From NCBI RefSeq assembly GCF_004769235.1, contig NZ_RQFG01000010.1, positions 278,096-342,095 on the forward strand: 64,000 nucleotides of DNA, written 5' to 3'. Position 1 is the first letter of the stretch. Each line of letters begins with the position of its first letter. Under the pieces are notes generated by a model. That model was not told the origin of the DNA. It saw nothing but the letters and a program-made list of their open reading frames with translations, and searched no databases. Of the stretch, positions 17,710-26,600 are shown one piece after another. The position numbers and the translations under genes are program-made. Source of the DNA: Leptospira kanakyensis (lineage in GTDB: Bacteria > Spirochaetota > Leptospiria > Leptospirales > Leptospiraceae).

Positions 17710-20700
17710 TCACTTCTTTTTTTTGTTCATAGAATCAATAAAACGAGTAATATATTGATACACAGCAGGAATCACATACAACGTCAAAATTGTGGAAGAG
17801 ATTAAACCTCCAATCACTGTTACACCCATACTGGTTCTTTGTTTGGATGCTTCATTGAGACCAATGGCCACAGGCAACATCCCCGCAATGAGAGCAATTG
17901 ATGTCATCAAAATAGGTCTAAGCCTCGCCCTACCCGCTTCTATTAATGCAGTCCGTGTATCCACTCCAGTATTTCGTAAGTCTTTAGCAAAATCAATGAG
18001 AAGAATCGAATTTTTGGTGGCCAAACCAAAAAGTAAAATCATTCCAATGTTGGCAAAGATATCCATTGATTTTCCTGTGAGAAATAAACCCCAAAAAGCT
18101 CCCGTCATCGCTAAAGGAATTACCACAAGTATCGAAATGGGAATGATAAAACTTTCGTATAAGGAAGCAAGGACTAGATAAATAAACACAACTCCTAATC
18201 CCAAAGCAATGGCCATGTTCTTTCCCGTAGATTCTAAATTTTCCGTTTGCCCACTATACGATACTTTTAGTCCATCTGGCATCGGTAACTCTTCTTTTAG
18301 AATTCTTTGTAGTTCTGCCATTGTATATCCTGAACCTCGACCATTGGGATTGGTATCAGCAGAAATTTCCACGGAACGATTTCTATTTTGTCTTTGGATG
18401 GTTGCAGGCCCCGTTGTGGAAATCCCAGCACTCACAAAAGACAATGGAACCATATAACCATTGATATTTGGAACAACCACTTGGTGGAAGTTCTTTTCAA
18501 TATTCCTTTGGTCTTCTAACATACGAACACGAATATCATATTCAAGATTATTCTCTCTGAATACTGCTTGTGTGTCACCTTCTACAATGATCCTTAGTTC
18601 TTTACCCAAAGATTGTGGATTCACCCCTAATTTTACAATTTGTTCTCCTTTGGGAACAATTTTGAATTCCGGAGCACCTTCCCGCAAACTAATGTCTGGA
18701 TCTGTTAGGTCAGGCATTAGTTTTATTTTTTCAAAAACTAATTTACTATACGATTCTACTTTTTCTGCATCATTTCCAGTGATGACAAATGAAAAAGATC
18801 TTTGTCCGCCACCAATCGCATCATAGTTTTTTACGATCGGTTTCGCATAAGAATAAGGTATGAGTTCTTTTCTTATGTATTCTTTAAATTGTGGTGTATT
18901 TAATTTTCTCTGTTTTGATGAGACCAACTCCACATAAATATCAATTTTGTTTTGTTTTACATATCCCGCAGTCAAAAATACTTCTTTTTTAGATCGAAGA
19001 AGTTCACTCACCTTTTTGTTTAACTCTTTTGTTGCTTCCACACTGGCACCAGGAGGTAACTCGAAGGTAACAGTAAACTGACCCAAATCTTGTGTGGGAA
19101 TAAACTCAGATTTTAATGTTTTAGAGATAAATATACTACTTATAAAAATCAAAACAGCTACAGACAATACAAATAACGGACGTTTGGTTGATACTACTAA
19201 AGTTTTAACATAAAGATTAGTCAGTTTATCCTGAAATTTATCAAAAGTCCGAAGTGGAACTGAGAGAATTTTTTCTATTCGGCCTGGTTCTTTTGGATTA
19301 TGTTCTCCGCCGAAGTAGGCAGACATCATCGGTGCAATGGTTAAGGCATCGTATAAGGAAATCAACAATGCAAAACATACAGTAAGTCCGAAGGGGCATA
19401 AAATTTGTCCAATCACTCCATCGATAAAAGCGATGGGACCAAATACAGCAAGGATGGCAAATGTAGTGGCAAGTACGGCAAGAGTCACTTCTTTTGTGCC
19501 ATCCAAAGCAGCTTGTTTGCTATCCTTACCCATTTCTTTATGTCTATGTATGTTTTCTCTGACAACAATGGCATCATCAATGAGCAGTCCTACCGCAAGA
19601 GACATCGCGAGTAATGTCATTTGATTGATGGTAAACCCCGCTAGTTTCATCAAAATGAAGGAACCAAGTAAAGATGTAGGAAGGGCAAGCCCTGTGATAA
19701 GTGTGGATCTGACACTCCCTAAAAAAAACAAAACAACAATAATGGTCAGAACAATTCCAATATAAATAGATTCCTCAACGTCCCAAACATTGTCTTTTAC
19801 TACTTTAGAAGAGTCGTTATAATAATCAAAAGTTACATTTGGAAACTCTTTCTGCAGATCAGTAACTTTCTTTTTTACTGCCTCAGCCACCTGAACAGAG
19901 TTAGCTCCTGATTGTTTATACACTAACAAAAATAGTGCCGGTTTTCCATTCCAATATGCTAAGGATGTCACTTCTTCAGAAGCTTCAACCACTCGGCCTA
20001 CATCTGATAATTGAATGGGAATTTCGTTATTCATAAAACTAATAGGAACATTTCGGATTTCATCAAAACTTCGATATTCATTAATAGTTCGAAAAGACAA
20101 ATCAGATTGTTCACCACGGATTTTTCCGGCAGGTATGTTCGCACCACCAGCGGCAATTTTTTGTGAAACTTGTGAAGCCGATAAATTTCTTGATTTCAAT
20201 CGGTTCCGATCAAGTTCCACCCAAATTTCTTTTTTTCGACCTCCCACAATATCCACAGAACCAACATTTGAAATAGAGATTAATCTTTGTTTTATAGTCT
20301 CTGATGCAAAATCATAAAACTCATTATCTGCTAACTCCGATTGTAAGGAAATACTAATGATTGGTTGGTCAGCTGGATCCAAACGTTTAATAACCGGTTC
20401 TTCTAGTTCCGCCGGAAGTTTTTTCTTGGCAAAAGCCACCTTATCTCTAATTTGTTGTTCCGCATAACTAATCACAGTTTCAGAAGTAAATTCAGCCACA
20501 ATCACAGCAGAACCTTCATTACAAATAGATCTTAATTTTTTTAATCCAGAAATGGTTGAAAGTTCATCTTCAATTGGTTTGGCAACCAAAGTCTCGATTT
20601 CATTCGGTGCTGCACCTGGGTATGTGACATTGATCGAAATTGTAGGAATACTCATGTCTGGAAAGTTTTCAACGCCGAGTTTACCAAAACTTACAATCCC

Positions 20701-20772
20701 AACGACTACGATAAGGATGACCGTACAGGCAATAAATACAGGTCTTTGAATGGATAATTTTGCTAAATTCAT
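17710..20772 (-). CDS. RND-family efflux transporter permease (AcrB/MexB type)
   Basis: 1020 residues, full length for an inner-membrane RND pump with twelve transmembrane helices and two periplasmic loops. Recognisable are the start LSIQRPVFIACTVILIVVVG, NVTYPGAAPNEIE, GLLIDDAIVVRENIHRH with the proton-relay aspartates, and the C-terminal GLATKNSILLIDFAK segment. It exports drugs or other amphipathic compounds through a TolC channel. The start overlaps the tolC-like gene by 4 bases. Unusually, no membrane-fusion (adaptor) gene is present in the unit. Confidence 0.94.
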   Translation of the reverse strand: MNLAKLSIQRPVFIACTVILIVVVGIVSFGKLGVENFPDMSIPTISINVTYPGAAPNEIETLVAKPIEDELSTISGLKKLRSICNEGSAVIVAEFTSETVISYAEQQIRDKVAFAKKKLPAELEEPVIKRLDPADQPIISISLQSELADNEFYDFASETIKQRLISISNVGSVDIVGGRKKEIWVELDRNRLKSRNLSASQVSQKIAAGGANIPAGKIRGEQSDLSFRTINEYRSFDEIRNVPISFMNNEIPIQLSDVGRVVEASEEVTSLAYWNGKPALFLLVYKQSGANSVQVAEAVKKKVTDLQKEFPNVTFDYYNDSSKVVKDNVWDVEESIYIGIVLTIIVVLFFLGSVRSTLITGLALPTSLLGSFILMKLAGFTINQMTLLAMSLAVGLLIDDAIVVRENIHRHKEMGKDSKQAALDGTKEVTLAVLATTFAILAVFGPIAFIDGVIGQILCPFGLTVCFALLISLYDALTIAPMMSAYFGGEHNPKEPGRIEKILSVPLRTFDKFQDKLTNLYVKTLVVSTKRPLFVLSVAVLIFISSIFISKTLKSEFIPTQDLGQFTVTFELPPGASVEATKELNKKVSELLRSKKEVFLTAGYVKQNKIDIYVELVSSKQRKLNTPQFKEYIRKELIPYSYAKPIVKNYDAIGGGQRSFSFVITGNDAEKVESYSKLVFEKIKLMPDLTDPDISLREGAPEFKIVPKGEQIVKLGVNPQSLGKELRIIVEGDTQAVFRENNLEYDIRVRMLEDQRNIEKNFHQVVVPNINGYMVPLSFVSAGISTTGPATIQRQNRNRSVEISADTNPNGRGSGYTMAELQRILKEELPMPDGLKVSYSGQTENLESTGKNMAIALGLGVVFIYLVLASLYESFIIPISILVVIPLAMTGAFWGLFLTGKSMDIFANIGMILLFGLATKNSILLIDFAKDLRNTGVDTRTALIEAGRARLRPILMTSIALIAGMLPVAIGLNEASKQRTSMGVTVIGGLISSTILTLYVIPAVYQYITRFIDSMNKKKK

Positions 20773-22340
20773 TGGTTTTCCTCTGTGTTCAGTAAAGATA
20801 ATTGTTCGGGATCTAAAGAGTATTTTTCAAAGAAAGTTCCTTTAGAAATTTCGTATTGGACAATTGCTATATTGTAGGTGATTAAAGATTGTGAGTGATT
20901 GGACTGAGATCTTACATAAGCATCCATTGCATTTTTTAATACTAGAGATGTCCCTCTTCCATTACGAAAGGCAGACAAGGCCTTATAATAAAAAAGTTTA
21001 CTTTCCTGTTTGTTTTTCTTTGCTTCTAAAAAAAGTTCATAACTCACTGTTAAATTTTCTCGTTTCGATAATAGGTCGGCCCTTACTTTGTTTTGAGTTT
21101 CCGTCCATTCCAACTGAGCTTGTCTTTTTTCAGATTCAGCTTTTTTGTATTCTGCTTCCGCAATTTCATTTCCTAAGGGATATTCTAATTTGAACTCTGC
21201 AGTATTTTGGTTAAACCTTCCGCCAAGGATTCCATAAAAATCTTGAGGAAACTGTTGGTCGTAATTTTTAAAATTATAAGTTCCACCGACAGAAAACTTC
21301 GGCAACAAACCATTGTCTGCCGCCTTTAAATTGTCTTCAGAATTCTTTAATTGTAATAAAGAAGCACGCACATCATATCGTTTCTCAAGAGCGCTTAAAA
21401 CTTCTTCTTCATAATTGGAAGTCACCTCCAACTTTTCTTCATTCAAAATTGGCAAAAAAGAAAAGTTTCCATCAGGTTCTTTACCTAAAGATGTCAGCAG
21501 ATCTCTTCTGTTTCTATTTCTTTCTAACTCAGAATTTTTAACGGCACTGGTTGCAGAAAGTACGATAGAATTCCATTGATGAATATCACCGGTGGTATCA
21601 AATCCGAAGTTTGCTTTTTTGGAATAGATATCACGAATTAACTTTGCATTTCCAAGTAAAGAAGTATTGGTTTCAAGAACCTCTTCCGCCAAACTCAAGT
21701 TCCAAAATTCAATTAACGAGTTTACCAAACTTTTCGATAATGAATCAAGTGTATTTAATCGTTGGATCGATGATGATCGTCTAGCACTCGCTAATTTCAA
21801 TCTATCTTGATACCCAAAAAAGTTTTTTAATAGATCCTGGCTAATATTGATTCCGACGGTTGCAAAATGATAGGATGGTTGTGCAAAACTAGAGAACCCA
21901 CTTGAACTTTGTGTTTTACCAGCATTGGTTTCAAATCTGTTGTCAATGACAGCAATCCCAAGTGAAGTTCCCGTATTAAACTTTTTATTGATCCCCGCCT
22001 GTAAGCTATTATCTGTAATCCTTGTTCCTTGGATGGCATATTGCGGGAGGTTAAAGTTTGTGGTGTTTTTGGCCGTTCCCTTTGCCTCAGCCGTCCAGGC
22101 GTAAGCCCCATTTGCCTTTTCCCACTCGTAATTCGTGGTTTTTAGCTGCAACTTCAATGTTTGTAGGCTGACCTGGTTATCCCAAGCCATCTTCAGGATG
22201 TCATCCATTCGTAAGGATGTGGTGGGAGCGGGTTCCTTCGCAGAAATTGGCATGATAAAGCCAAAAAGGAGGAAGGCCATTGCCATCCGCCAATGGGTGG
22301 GAGTGAAAATCTTCATTTCGTTCATTTGCTTTGGAAACAT
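20769..22340 (-). CDS. TolC-family outer-membrane efflux protein
   Basis: 523 residues with a signal peptide after an N-terminal stretch (MAMAFLLFGFIMPISAKEPAP). An internal methionine nine residues in (MKIFTPTHWR) could be the real start. Two long alpha-helical repeats are visible, for example ASARRSSSIQRLNTLDS and the KKAESEKRQAQLEWTETQNK stretch, as expected for the trimeric channel-tunnel. First gene of the efflux operon; it overlaps the RND gene by 4 bases. A perfect inverted repeat lies about 20 bases before its start. Confidence 0.88.
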   Translation of the reverse strand: MFPKQMNEMKIFTPTHWRMAMAFLLFGFIMPISAKEPAPTTSLRMDDILKMAWDNQVSLQTLKLQLKTTNYEWEKANGAYAWTAEAKGTAKNTTNFNLPQYAIQGTRITDNSLQAGINKKFNTGTSLGIAVIDNRFETNAGKTQSSSGFSSFAQPSYHFATVGINISQDLLKNFFGYQDRLKLASARRSSSIQRLNTLDSLSKSLVNSLIEFWNLSLAEEVLETNTSLLGNAKLIRDIYSKKANFGFDTTGDIHQWNSIVLSATSAVKNSELERNRNRRDLLTSLGKEPDGNFSFLPILNEEKLEVTSNYEEEVLSALEKRYDVRASLLQLKNSEDNLKAADNGLLPKFSVGGTYNFKNYDQQFPQDFYGILGGRFNQNTAEFKLEYPLGNEIAEAEYKKAESEKRQAQLEWTETQNKVRADLLSKRENLTVSYELFLEAKKNKQESKLFYYKALSAFRNGRGTSLVLKNAMDAYVRSQSNHSQSLITYNIAIVQYEISKGTFFEKYSLDPEQLSLLNTEENQ

Positions 22341-22361
22341 TTTTTGTATCCTTTGTATCTA

Positions 22362-22393
22362 CAGGAAACAAATTTTGACTTCTTTGTTTCCTG
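22362..22393. promoter_or_regulatory. Candidate operator of the tolC-RND-tetR operon
   Basis: A perfect inverted repeat with 11-base arms, CAGGAAACAAA and TTTGTTTCCTG, separated by 10 bases. It lies 22 bases upstream of the first gene of the efflux operon. The symmetry and position suit a TetR-family operator; the regulator would be the gene at 17124. It could also form an RNA hairpin in the leader. Confidence 0.5.
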
Positions 22394-22777
22394 GCAAGCA
22401 AAAAACGAATTTTTAATGAATGGGCCCAAATGCTAGGATTACTACGGAAAATAAAGGGAAAATGTAGGGAGAATTATGAATTTGGGAATTCTTACTTTCT
22501 TTTGGAACTTCAGATTCCCCGCTTGCAGGAAAATTTTAGAGAAAATGAAAGAGCTGTCCTTAAGCACTTTTTTCGGAATTACTCTGTAAGGTCGGACTTT
22601 AACCCGTTTAAGAATGGTATCCATCAACGAATTTGCAAAATTTCAAATAAAATAATATAAAGTTTTAGCAATATTCTTTTTACCCTATTTTTGTTTACCG
22701 TTAGGTTGTAAATGAGGAAGTGTTCATACTGCAACTTTGTTAGTTGCTACATAAAGAAAACTCAAAAAGGAAACCTA
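22394..22777. other. Intergenic region without a supported gene
   Basis: 384 bases between the efflux operon and a divergent lipoprotein gene. Short open frames exist on both strands but none has a ribosome-binding site or family signal. Promoters for both neighbours must lie here. Confidence 0.5.
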
Positions 22778-23263
22778 ATGGTAAAAAAAATAGAACTGCT
22801 TGTATTGATGATATTTATAATTAGTTTAACTCTAAACTGTCCTAAAGAATCTAAAAAAGATGATTCCGCTGCATTGTTGATCCTACTAGCGGCAAACTCA
22901 AGTGGAACAGGTTGTAATGTTACAATTAGTGGTTCATCCGATAATTTTGCACTCACACATGCCACATCTGTAGTTCAAACCATTAATAGAACAGAATCAT
23001 CTTCCGGTGCCTTATGGGTAGTCAGCGCTAAAGGATTATCGGCAAACTCAAAAGTTGTTTTTACTGATGATCCAGGTTCAGTGAATGTTTACAAACAATC
23101 AGATTGTCCGATTGTCTTTGGACAAAATAGTGCTTTCCAAGGTATAAACTATCAGCTTGTAACAAATTCTTCAACGCAAACCTATACAATCATTACTCCA
23201 GGAGATTATTTATTTATTGGAGTTTCATCAACAGGGAAAATACCGAAAGTTCAGATCCAATAA
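22778..23263 (+). CDS. Hypothetical lipoprotein
   Basis: 161 residues from ATG 22778, with AAAAGGAAA just upstream; an earlier in-frame ATG at 22712 would bury the signal peptide. The signal peptide ends at a lipobox LTLNC, followed by PKESKKDD and a short hydrophobic ALLILLAANS, an arrangement common in Leptospira lipoproteins. The mature part is beta-rich with two further cysteines. No function recognised. A hairpin terminator follows. Confidence 0.75.
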   Translation: MVKKIELLVLMIFIISLTLNCPKESKKDDSAALLILLAANSSGTGCNVTISGSSDNFALTHATSVVQTINRTESSSGALWVVSAKGLSANSKVVFTDDPGSVNVYKQSDCPIVFGQNSAFQGINYQLVTNSSTQTYTIITPGDYLFIGVSSTGKIPKVQIQ

Positions 23264-23274
23264 CCAATCCGTTT

Positions 23275-23309
23275 TGTGTCAGCTAGGATGGTTCGACCTA
23301 GTTGACACA
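23275..23309. terminator. Bidirectional hairpin terminator
   Basis: TGTGTCAGCTAGG and CCTAGTTGACACA pair over 13 bases with one G-T pair and a 9-base loop. It sits between the convergent lipoprotein (plus) and NTF2-like (minus) genes. Confidence 0.72.
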
Positions 23310-23323
23310 TTGTTTCACTAGGT

Positions 23324-23710
23324 TTATTTTTTTTCCGCAGCTACAACAGCTTTGATCATCTTCCATTCACCTTCTTCAAAGTAGAAGGTATACATAGATT
23401 GGAATTTCATAACCTTACTTTCCAAATCCGCTTTCACAAAACCGAACTTGTCCAAAAAATCAATAGAATGGATATTCACCGCCCTTTCCACTCCTCCGAT
23501 TTTTCCATCCTTTAACGACTCAATGTACTTAATTTTATTGGAACTGAAAATGAGATCACTCCCTTTGATATATACACTATCTGAATACTCAGTATGAAAC
23601 TTTTTTTCTACTGCCGAGGTATTACCCTCATCAATGTTTTTCATTAACATAAGAAATTCTTCTTTTAAAGAATCCTCATTCATTTCAGCCTTTATTTGAT
23701 TTGTGATCAT
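23324..23710 (-). CDS. NTF2-like/SnoaL-type small protein
   Basis: 128 residues. An alpha-helical start (EEFLMLMKNIDEGNTSAVEKKF) followed by strands ending in FEEGEWKMIKAVVA matches the general pattern of NTF2-like proteins with a conical alpha+beta fold. No catalytic residues are evident, and no signal peptide. A perfect palindrome shared with the promoter of the neighbouring marR gene lies 54 bases upstream, so it is the likely target of that regulator. Confidence 0.65.
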   Translation of the reverse strand: MITNQIKAEMNEDSLKEEFLMLMKNIDEGNTSAVEKKFHTEYSDSVYIKGSDLIFSSNKIKYIESLKDGKIGGVERAVNIHSIDFLDKFGFVKADLESKVMKFQSMYTFYFEEGEWKMIKAVVAAEKK

Positions 23711-23763
23711 AGTTTCCTCCTTTAATCACGAAAGTTTTAAGATTTAATCATTCATAAAAAACT

Positions 23764-23789
23764 CTATTTGTTGCTATAGCAACAAATAG
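23764..23789. promoter_or_regulatory. MarR operator in front of the NTF2-like gene
   Basis: A perfect 26-base palindrome with half-site CTATTTGTTGCTA. Its core GTTGCTATAGCAAC recurs at 24239-24254 immediately before the marR start. Two copies flanking one marR gene strongly suggest this is the binding site. Confidence 0.75.
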
Positions 23790-23798
23790 TAAAAAAAA

Positions 23799-24236
23799 TT
23801 AATCTATCGATTCTTCATAAATTTGATCAATAATTCGTTTGAAAGTTTTAAAATCTTGTGTTGATAATTTTTTAAACATTCGTTTTCGTTCCTCCGTCAC
23901 AACAGAAGCCATCAAATGATAGATCTCAGAACCTTTTTTGGTTGGATACACTTGATTTTTTCTACGATCTTCTGGATCGGCTTGGATTTTGATCCAACCC
24001 TTTTCTTCCATATTGCGAAGGGCTCTTGCCATGGAAGGCCTATCATCAAAATCTCGCCCCAAATCCGACTGGCTACATCCAGGTTGTTTCATCAAACGAA
24101 CTAGAACAAACCACTGTTCGGGAAAGAGATCAAGCCCATTTGCTGCTGCCAAACGCATAAACTGACGTCGCAAAGAGCGCACCGTCCGATAAATCAGATA
24201 AGCATAGGAGTTTTCTAAATCAAATGAATCCGACAT
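23799..24236 (-). CDS. MarR-family transcriptional regulator
   Basis: 145 residues. The winged helix is recognisable: EQWFVLVRLMKQPGCSQSDLG, FDDRPSMARALRNMEEKGWI and DPEDRRKNQVYPTKKG. Cytoplasmic repressor responding to small molecules or oxidants. The same palindrome core lies directly before its own start and before the next gene downstream, implying autoregulation and control of the NTF2-like gene. The one cysteine, in PGCSQSD, lies in the winged-helix region, so OhrR-like redox sensing is not supported. Confidence 0.93.
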   Translation of the reverse strand: MSDSFDLENSYAYLIYRTVRSLRRQFMRLAAANGLDLFPEQWFVLVRLMKQPGCSQSDLGRDFDDRPSMARALRNMEEKGWIKIQADPEDRRKNQVYPTKKGSEIYHLMASVVTEERKRMFKKLSTQDFKTFKRIIDQIYEESID

Positions 24237-24238
24237 AT

Positions 24239-24254
24239 TGTTGCTATAGCAACA
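24239..24254. promoter_or_regulatory. MarR autoregulatory operator
   Basis: Perfect 16-base palindrome TGTTGCTATAGCAACA two bases upstream of the marR start codon, covering its ribosome-binding region. Same core as the site at 23764-23789. Confidence 0.72.
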
Positions 24255-24342
24255 TTATTTCTCTATTAAATCCTGTCAATACGAATCGGATCTAATCGAA
24301 TTTGGAGAAAATGCCCCGGAATTTCCGGGACATCGAAGAAGA

Positions 24343-25302
24343 TTAAAAGATTAAATCAAACCACCAAAAGAATAAAAGATCAGCAAATCCGTAGAAAATT
24401 TCTCTTCCTTCTTTCTTCAAAACAAATTCCGGTTTTTGTATGTCAGGAAACTTCTCTAATAATAATTTCTGTGCTTCTTTTGCTTCCGGATTTTCGTAAG
24501 CAAAAATCCTTTGAAATGCCGTTCTGTTCGAAGTTTGGATTTTGTGATGTAAAATATCTAAATCAATATCTTTTTTTAAAACTTCCTTCAACATTTCCAA
24601 AGATAATTTTCTTACTCGTTCCTCTTTAGAATTCAAATTATAGAACCCAATCATAGGAGCTTGCACTCGGTTACAACAATTCAAATTCAGTTTTTTTTCC
24701 ATATACGATCTAAACAAATCGATAGAATCAAAATAAGCAGGATAGTAACTTATGATTTCGGCAGCCAACGATTCATTCGAATAATCTAACTTACTATTTA
24801 AAGAAGACACAAACTCAATAACTTGTTTGGCTTTTCCTTTTTCTTCGATTCCTCGTGCTGATGAATCATTAGAAAACAAACCTTTTTTCCAAGCGATAGT
24901 CATGATTGTATAGTTCCTATATGTTTTCGCGTTTATGTTTGCACCTTTTGAAATTAAATACTTCGCAACTTCAATATGTCCATAATCGATTGCAAGATGT
25001 AACGGAGTTTGATAACCTTCCTTTTTCCCAAATGTATAAAAAGTTCCCGACTCGGCATTCACATCGGCGCCTTTTTCGATTAGTTTCTTAACCAAGTCCA
25101 AATGTCCATACTCAGAAGCATAATGCAAAGGAGTTAATCCAAATTTGCCTTCTTTATCCCACTCAGGTGAATTGTTTTCAATCGACTCAGCCGCTTGAGT
25201 AACTTCGCCCGCCTTAATATTTTTAATCAAAACTGTATCACTTGAACAATTAACCAAAAACAACAAAACAAATGAAATGGAAATAGTTAGCTTCATATAC
25301 AC
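24343..25302 (-). CDS. Ankyrin-repeat lipoprotein
   Basis: 319 residues. The signal peptide ends at LVNCSSD, a lipobox. At least two canonical ankyrin repeats follow: GLTPLHYASEYGHLDLVKKL with EKGADVNA, and QTPLHLAIDYGHIEVAKYL with SKGANINA, then a weaker third. The remainder (about 155-300) is helical and unrecognised; the protein ends in a hydrophobic, tryptophan-rich tail. Probably a lipid-anchored scaffold for protein binding in the periplasm. The start may be the second methionine (MKLTISI). A short GC-rich hairpin lies downstream at about 24315-24329. Confidence 0.85.
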   Translation of the reverse strand: MYMKLTISISFVLLFLVNCSSDTVLIKNIKAGEVTQAAESIENNSPEWDKEGKFGLTPLHYASEYGHLDLVKKLIEKGADVNAESGTFYTFGKKEGYQTPLHLAIDYGHIEVAKYLISKGANINAKTYRNYTIMTIAWKKGLFSNDSSARGIEEKGKAKQVIEFVSSLNSKLDYSNESLAAEIISYYPAYFDSIDLFRSYMEKKLNLNCCNRVQAPMIGFYNLNSKEERVRKLSLEMLKEVLKKDIDLDILHHKIQTSNRTAFQRIFAYENPEAKEAQKLLLEKFPDIQKPEFVLKKEGREIFYGFADLLFFWWFDLIF

Positions 25303-25492
25303 CTTTTATTAACTCCTTTTTACAAATGTAACTAAAACCACATTTAACATGCGTTTTTTCAATGTCTTTTTAATTTCAAATTCAGAACCAATAGATTTAC
25401 AACAACACCGAACCGATAACAATCTTCTTGACGAAAAAGACATCCTAAATATAGTCTAAAGTTTTTGCCTAAAATATATTGGAGTATTGAAT

Positions 25493-25909
25493 ATGAATAC
25501 TAAAAATAAAATCTATATGACTCATTTTGATTATCATCGACTAAAAACAATGGTTCTTGATTATAAAAAGAGAAATATAACAAACAACAATCTAAAAGAT
25601 CTGTTGGGAGAAATGGAAAGAGCTCAAAAAGTGGACTCTCATTCAATTCCACCTAACTACGTCACTATGAATTCTGTGATTGAACTTAAAAATCTAGAAG
25701 AACTAGAGTTTCAAGAATTTCGATTGGTATTTCCAGAAGATGCAAATACCGAAGAAAACAAAATTTCCGTACTCGCACCCATCGGAACTGCTGTTTTAGG
25801 TTATAAAACTGGAGATGTCATCCATTGGAAAGTCCCTGGCGGAGAAAACCAGTTCCAAATTACCAAAATCAAATACCAACCAGAAGCCAACGGAGACTTC
25901 CATCTTTAA
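25493..25909 (+). CDS. GreA/Rnk-like protein with GreA/GreB C-terminal domain
   Basis: 138 residues from ATG 25493, which is 8 bases after GGAG. The N-terminal helix pair is short (HFDYHRLKTMV) as in Rnk-type proteins rather than the long coiled coil of GreA. The C-terminal domain reads MNSVIELKNLEELEFQEFRLVFP, LAPIGTAVLGYKTGDVIHWKVPGG, the hallmark FKBP-like GreAB fold. Such proteins bind RNA polymerase in the secondary channel or regulate nucleoside diphosphate kinase. An in-frame TTG at 25487 is a poorer start. Confidence 0.85.
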   Translation: MNTKNKIYMTHFDYHRLKTMVLDYKKRNITNNNLKDLLGEMERAQKVDSHSIPPNYVTMNSVIELKNLEELEFQEFRLVFPEDANTEENKISVLAPIGTAVLGYKTGDVIHWKVPGGENQFQITKIKYQPEANGDFHL

Positions 25910-25940
25910 GTGAAGTTACAAAAATAACTCTAGTTAGTTT

Positions 25941-26060
25941 GGCGTTCCCAATCAAATCTAAGATATAACTCTAATAGATCAATGGGCCGGGCTCCTTCGG
26001 GGTCCGCTCACGCTCCCGTCTGCCTTATCGGCAGACCAAGCCCTTCAGATCCCTAACGTT
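25941..26060 (+). repeat. Structured intergenic repeat, copy A
   Basis: Opens with GGCGTTCCCAAT, then about 35 variable bases, then CCGGGCTC, CGCTCACGCTCCCG, a stem GTCTGCC/GGCAGAC, CCAAGCCCTTC and GATCCCTAACG. The same order of blocks occurs at 46910 and, shortened, at 53993. Lies between a plus-strand and a minus-strand gene. Probably a REP-like mobile or RNA-forming element. Confidence 0.75.
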
Positions 26061-26062
26061 TG

Positions 26063-26422
26063 TCATACTTCATTTAAAACCGTTTTACACTGATTGGATA
26101 TTGATGTCTCATGTTGAAATAAACATTTTAAAATACGGCCACCGCCAGGAATGATCCAACGGCAATATTCACTTACATCTTCTTTACAAAAACCTTGTGA
26201 CTTAGTTTTCATTGTATCCGAAAGTGTACTTTGGGCATTTTCACACGCGTCTGATAAATTTTTCCCACGTTCCTTTAAACATTGTAAAATTCGAGCCTTT
26301 GTTTGTTTTACTCCCTGACAGTAAGTAACGATCTCAGGTTGGCAAACTTCATAAATGGTTTTTGCCTCTGCAAACAAACCAAACTGAAAACAAAAAATAA
26401 GAATCAGTGACAAACGTTTCAT
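26063..26422 (-). CDS. Small secreted protein with cysteine-rich GLG1-like repeats
   Basis: 119 residues from ATG 26422. A signal peptide (LSLILIFCFQFGLFAEA) precedes two repeats of the form C-x6-YC-x10-RILQCL-x9-LSDAC, which resemble the Cys_rich_FGFR module of Golgi apparatus protein 1. Eight cysteines in the mature part suggest an exported, disulfide-bonded protein. The function of such bacterial proteins is not known to me. It has repeat copy A just downstream. Confidence 0.75.
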   Translation of the reverse strand: MKRLSLILIFCFQFGLFAEAKTIYEVCQPEIVTYCQGVKQTKARILQCLKERGKNLSDACENAQSTLSDTMKTKSQGFCKEDVSEYCRWIIPGGGRILKCLFQHETSISNQCKTVLNEV

Positions 26423-26600
26423 ATACAAATGAATCCTTTATATCTAGAATGATTTTCTATAGTTTCTACAATTTTCATTTTCGTATCCGTAAATTGACAA
26501 AACAAGTCCATTATTTTGAATCAATTGTAGTTTTTATTGATCAAAAATGTTACCATTACCGAATTCCTCACTCCAAAATATTACTTTTGCAGAATCTTCC

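Noticed and set aside
22430..22660. 76-codon open frame between the efflux operon and a lipoprotein gene
   Set aside because: No ribosome-binding site, no signal or family pattern, and an equally long frame on the opposite strand; treated as intergenic.
24315..24329. CCCGGAA/TTCCGGG hairpin after the ankyrin lipoprotein
   Set aside because: The arms leave almost no loop and the T-run is weak; not strong enough to list as a terminator.
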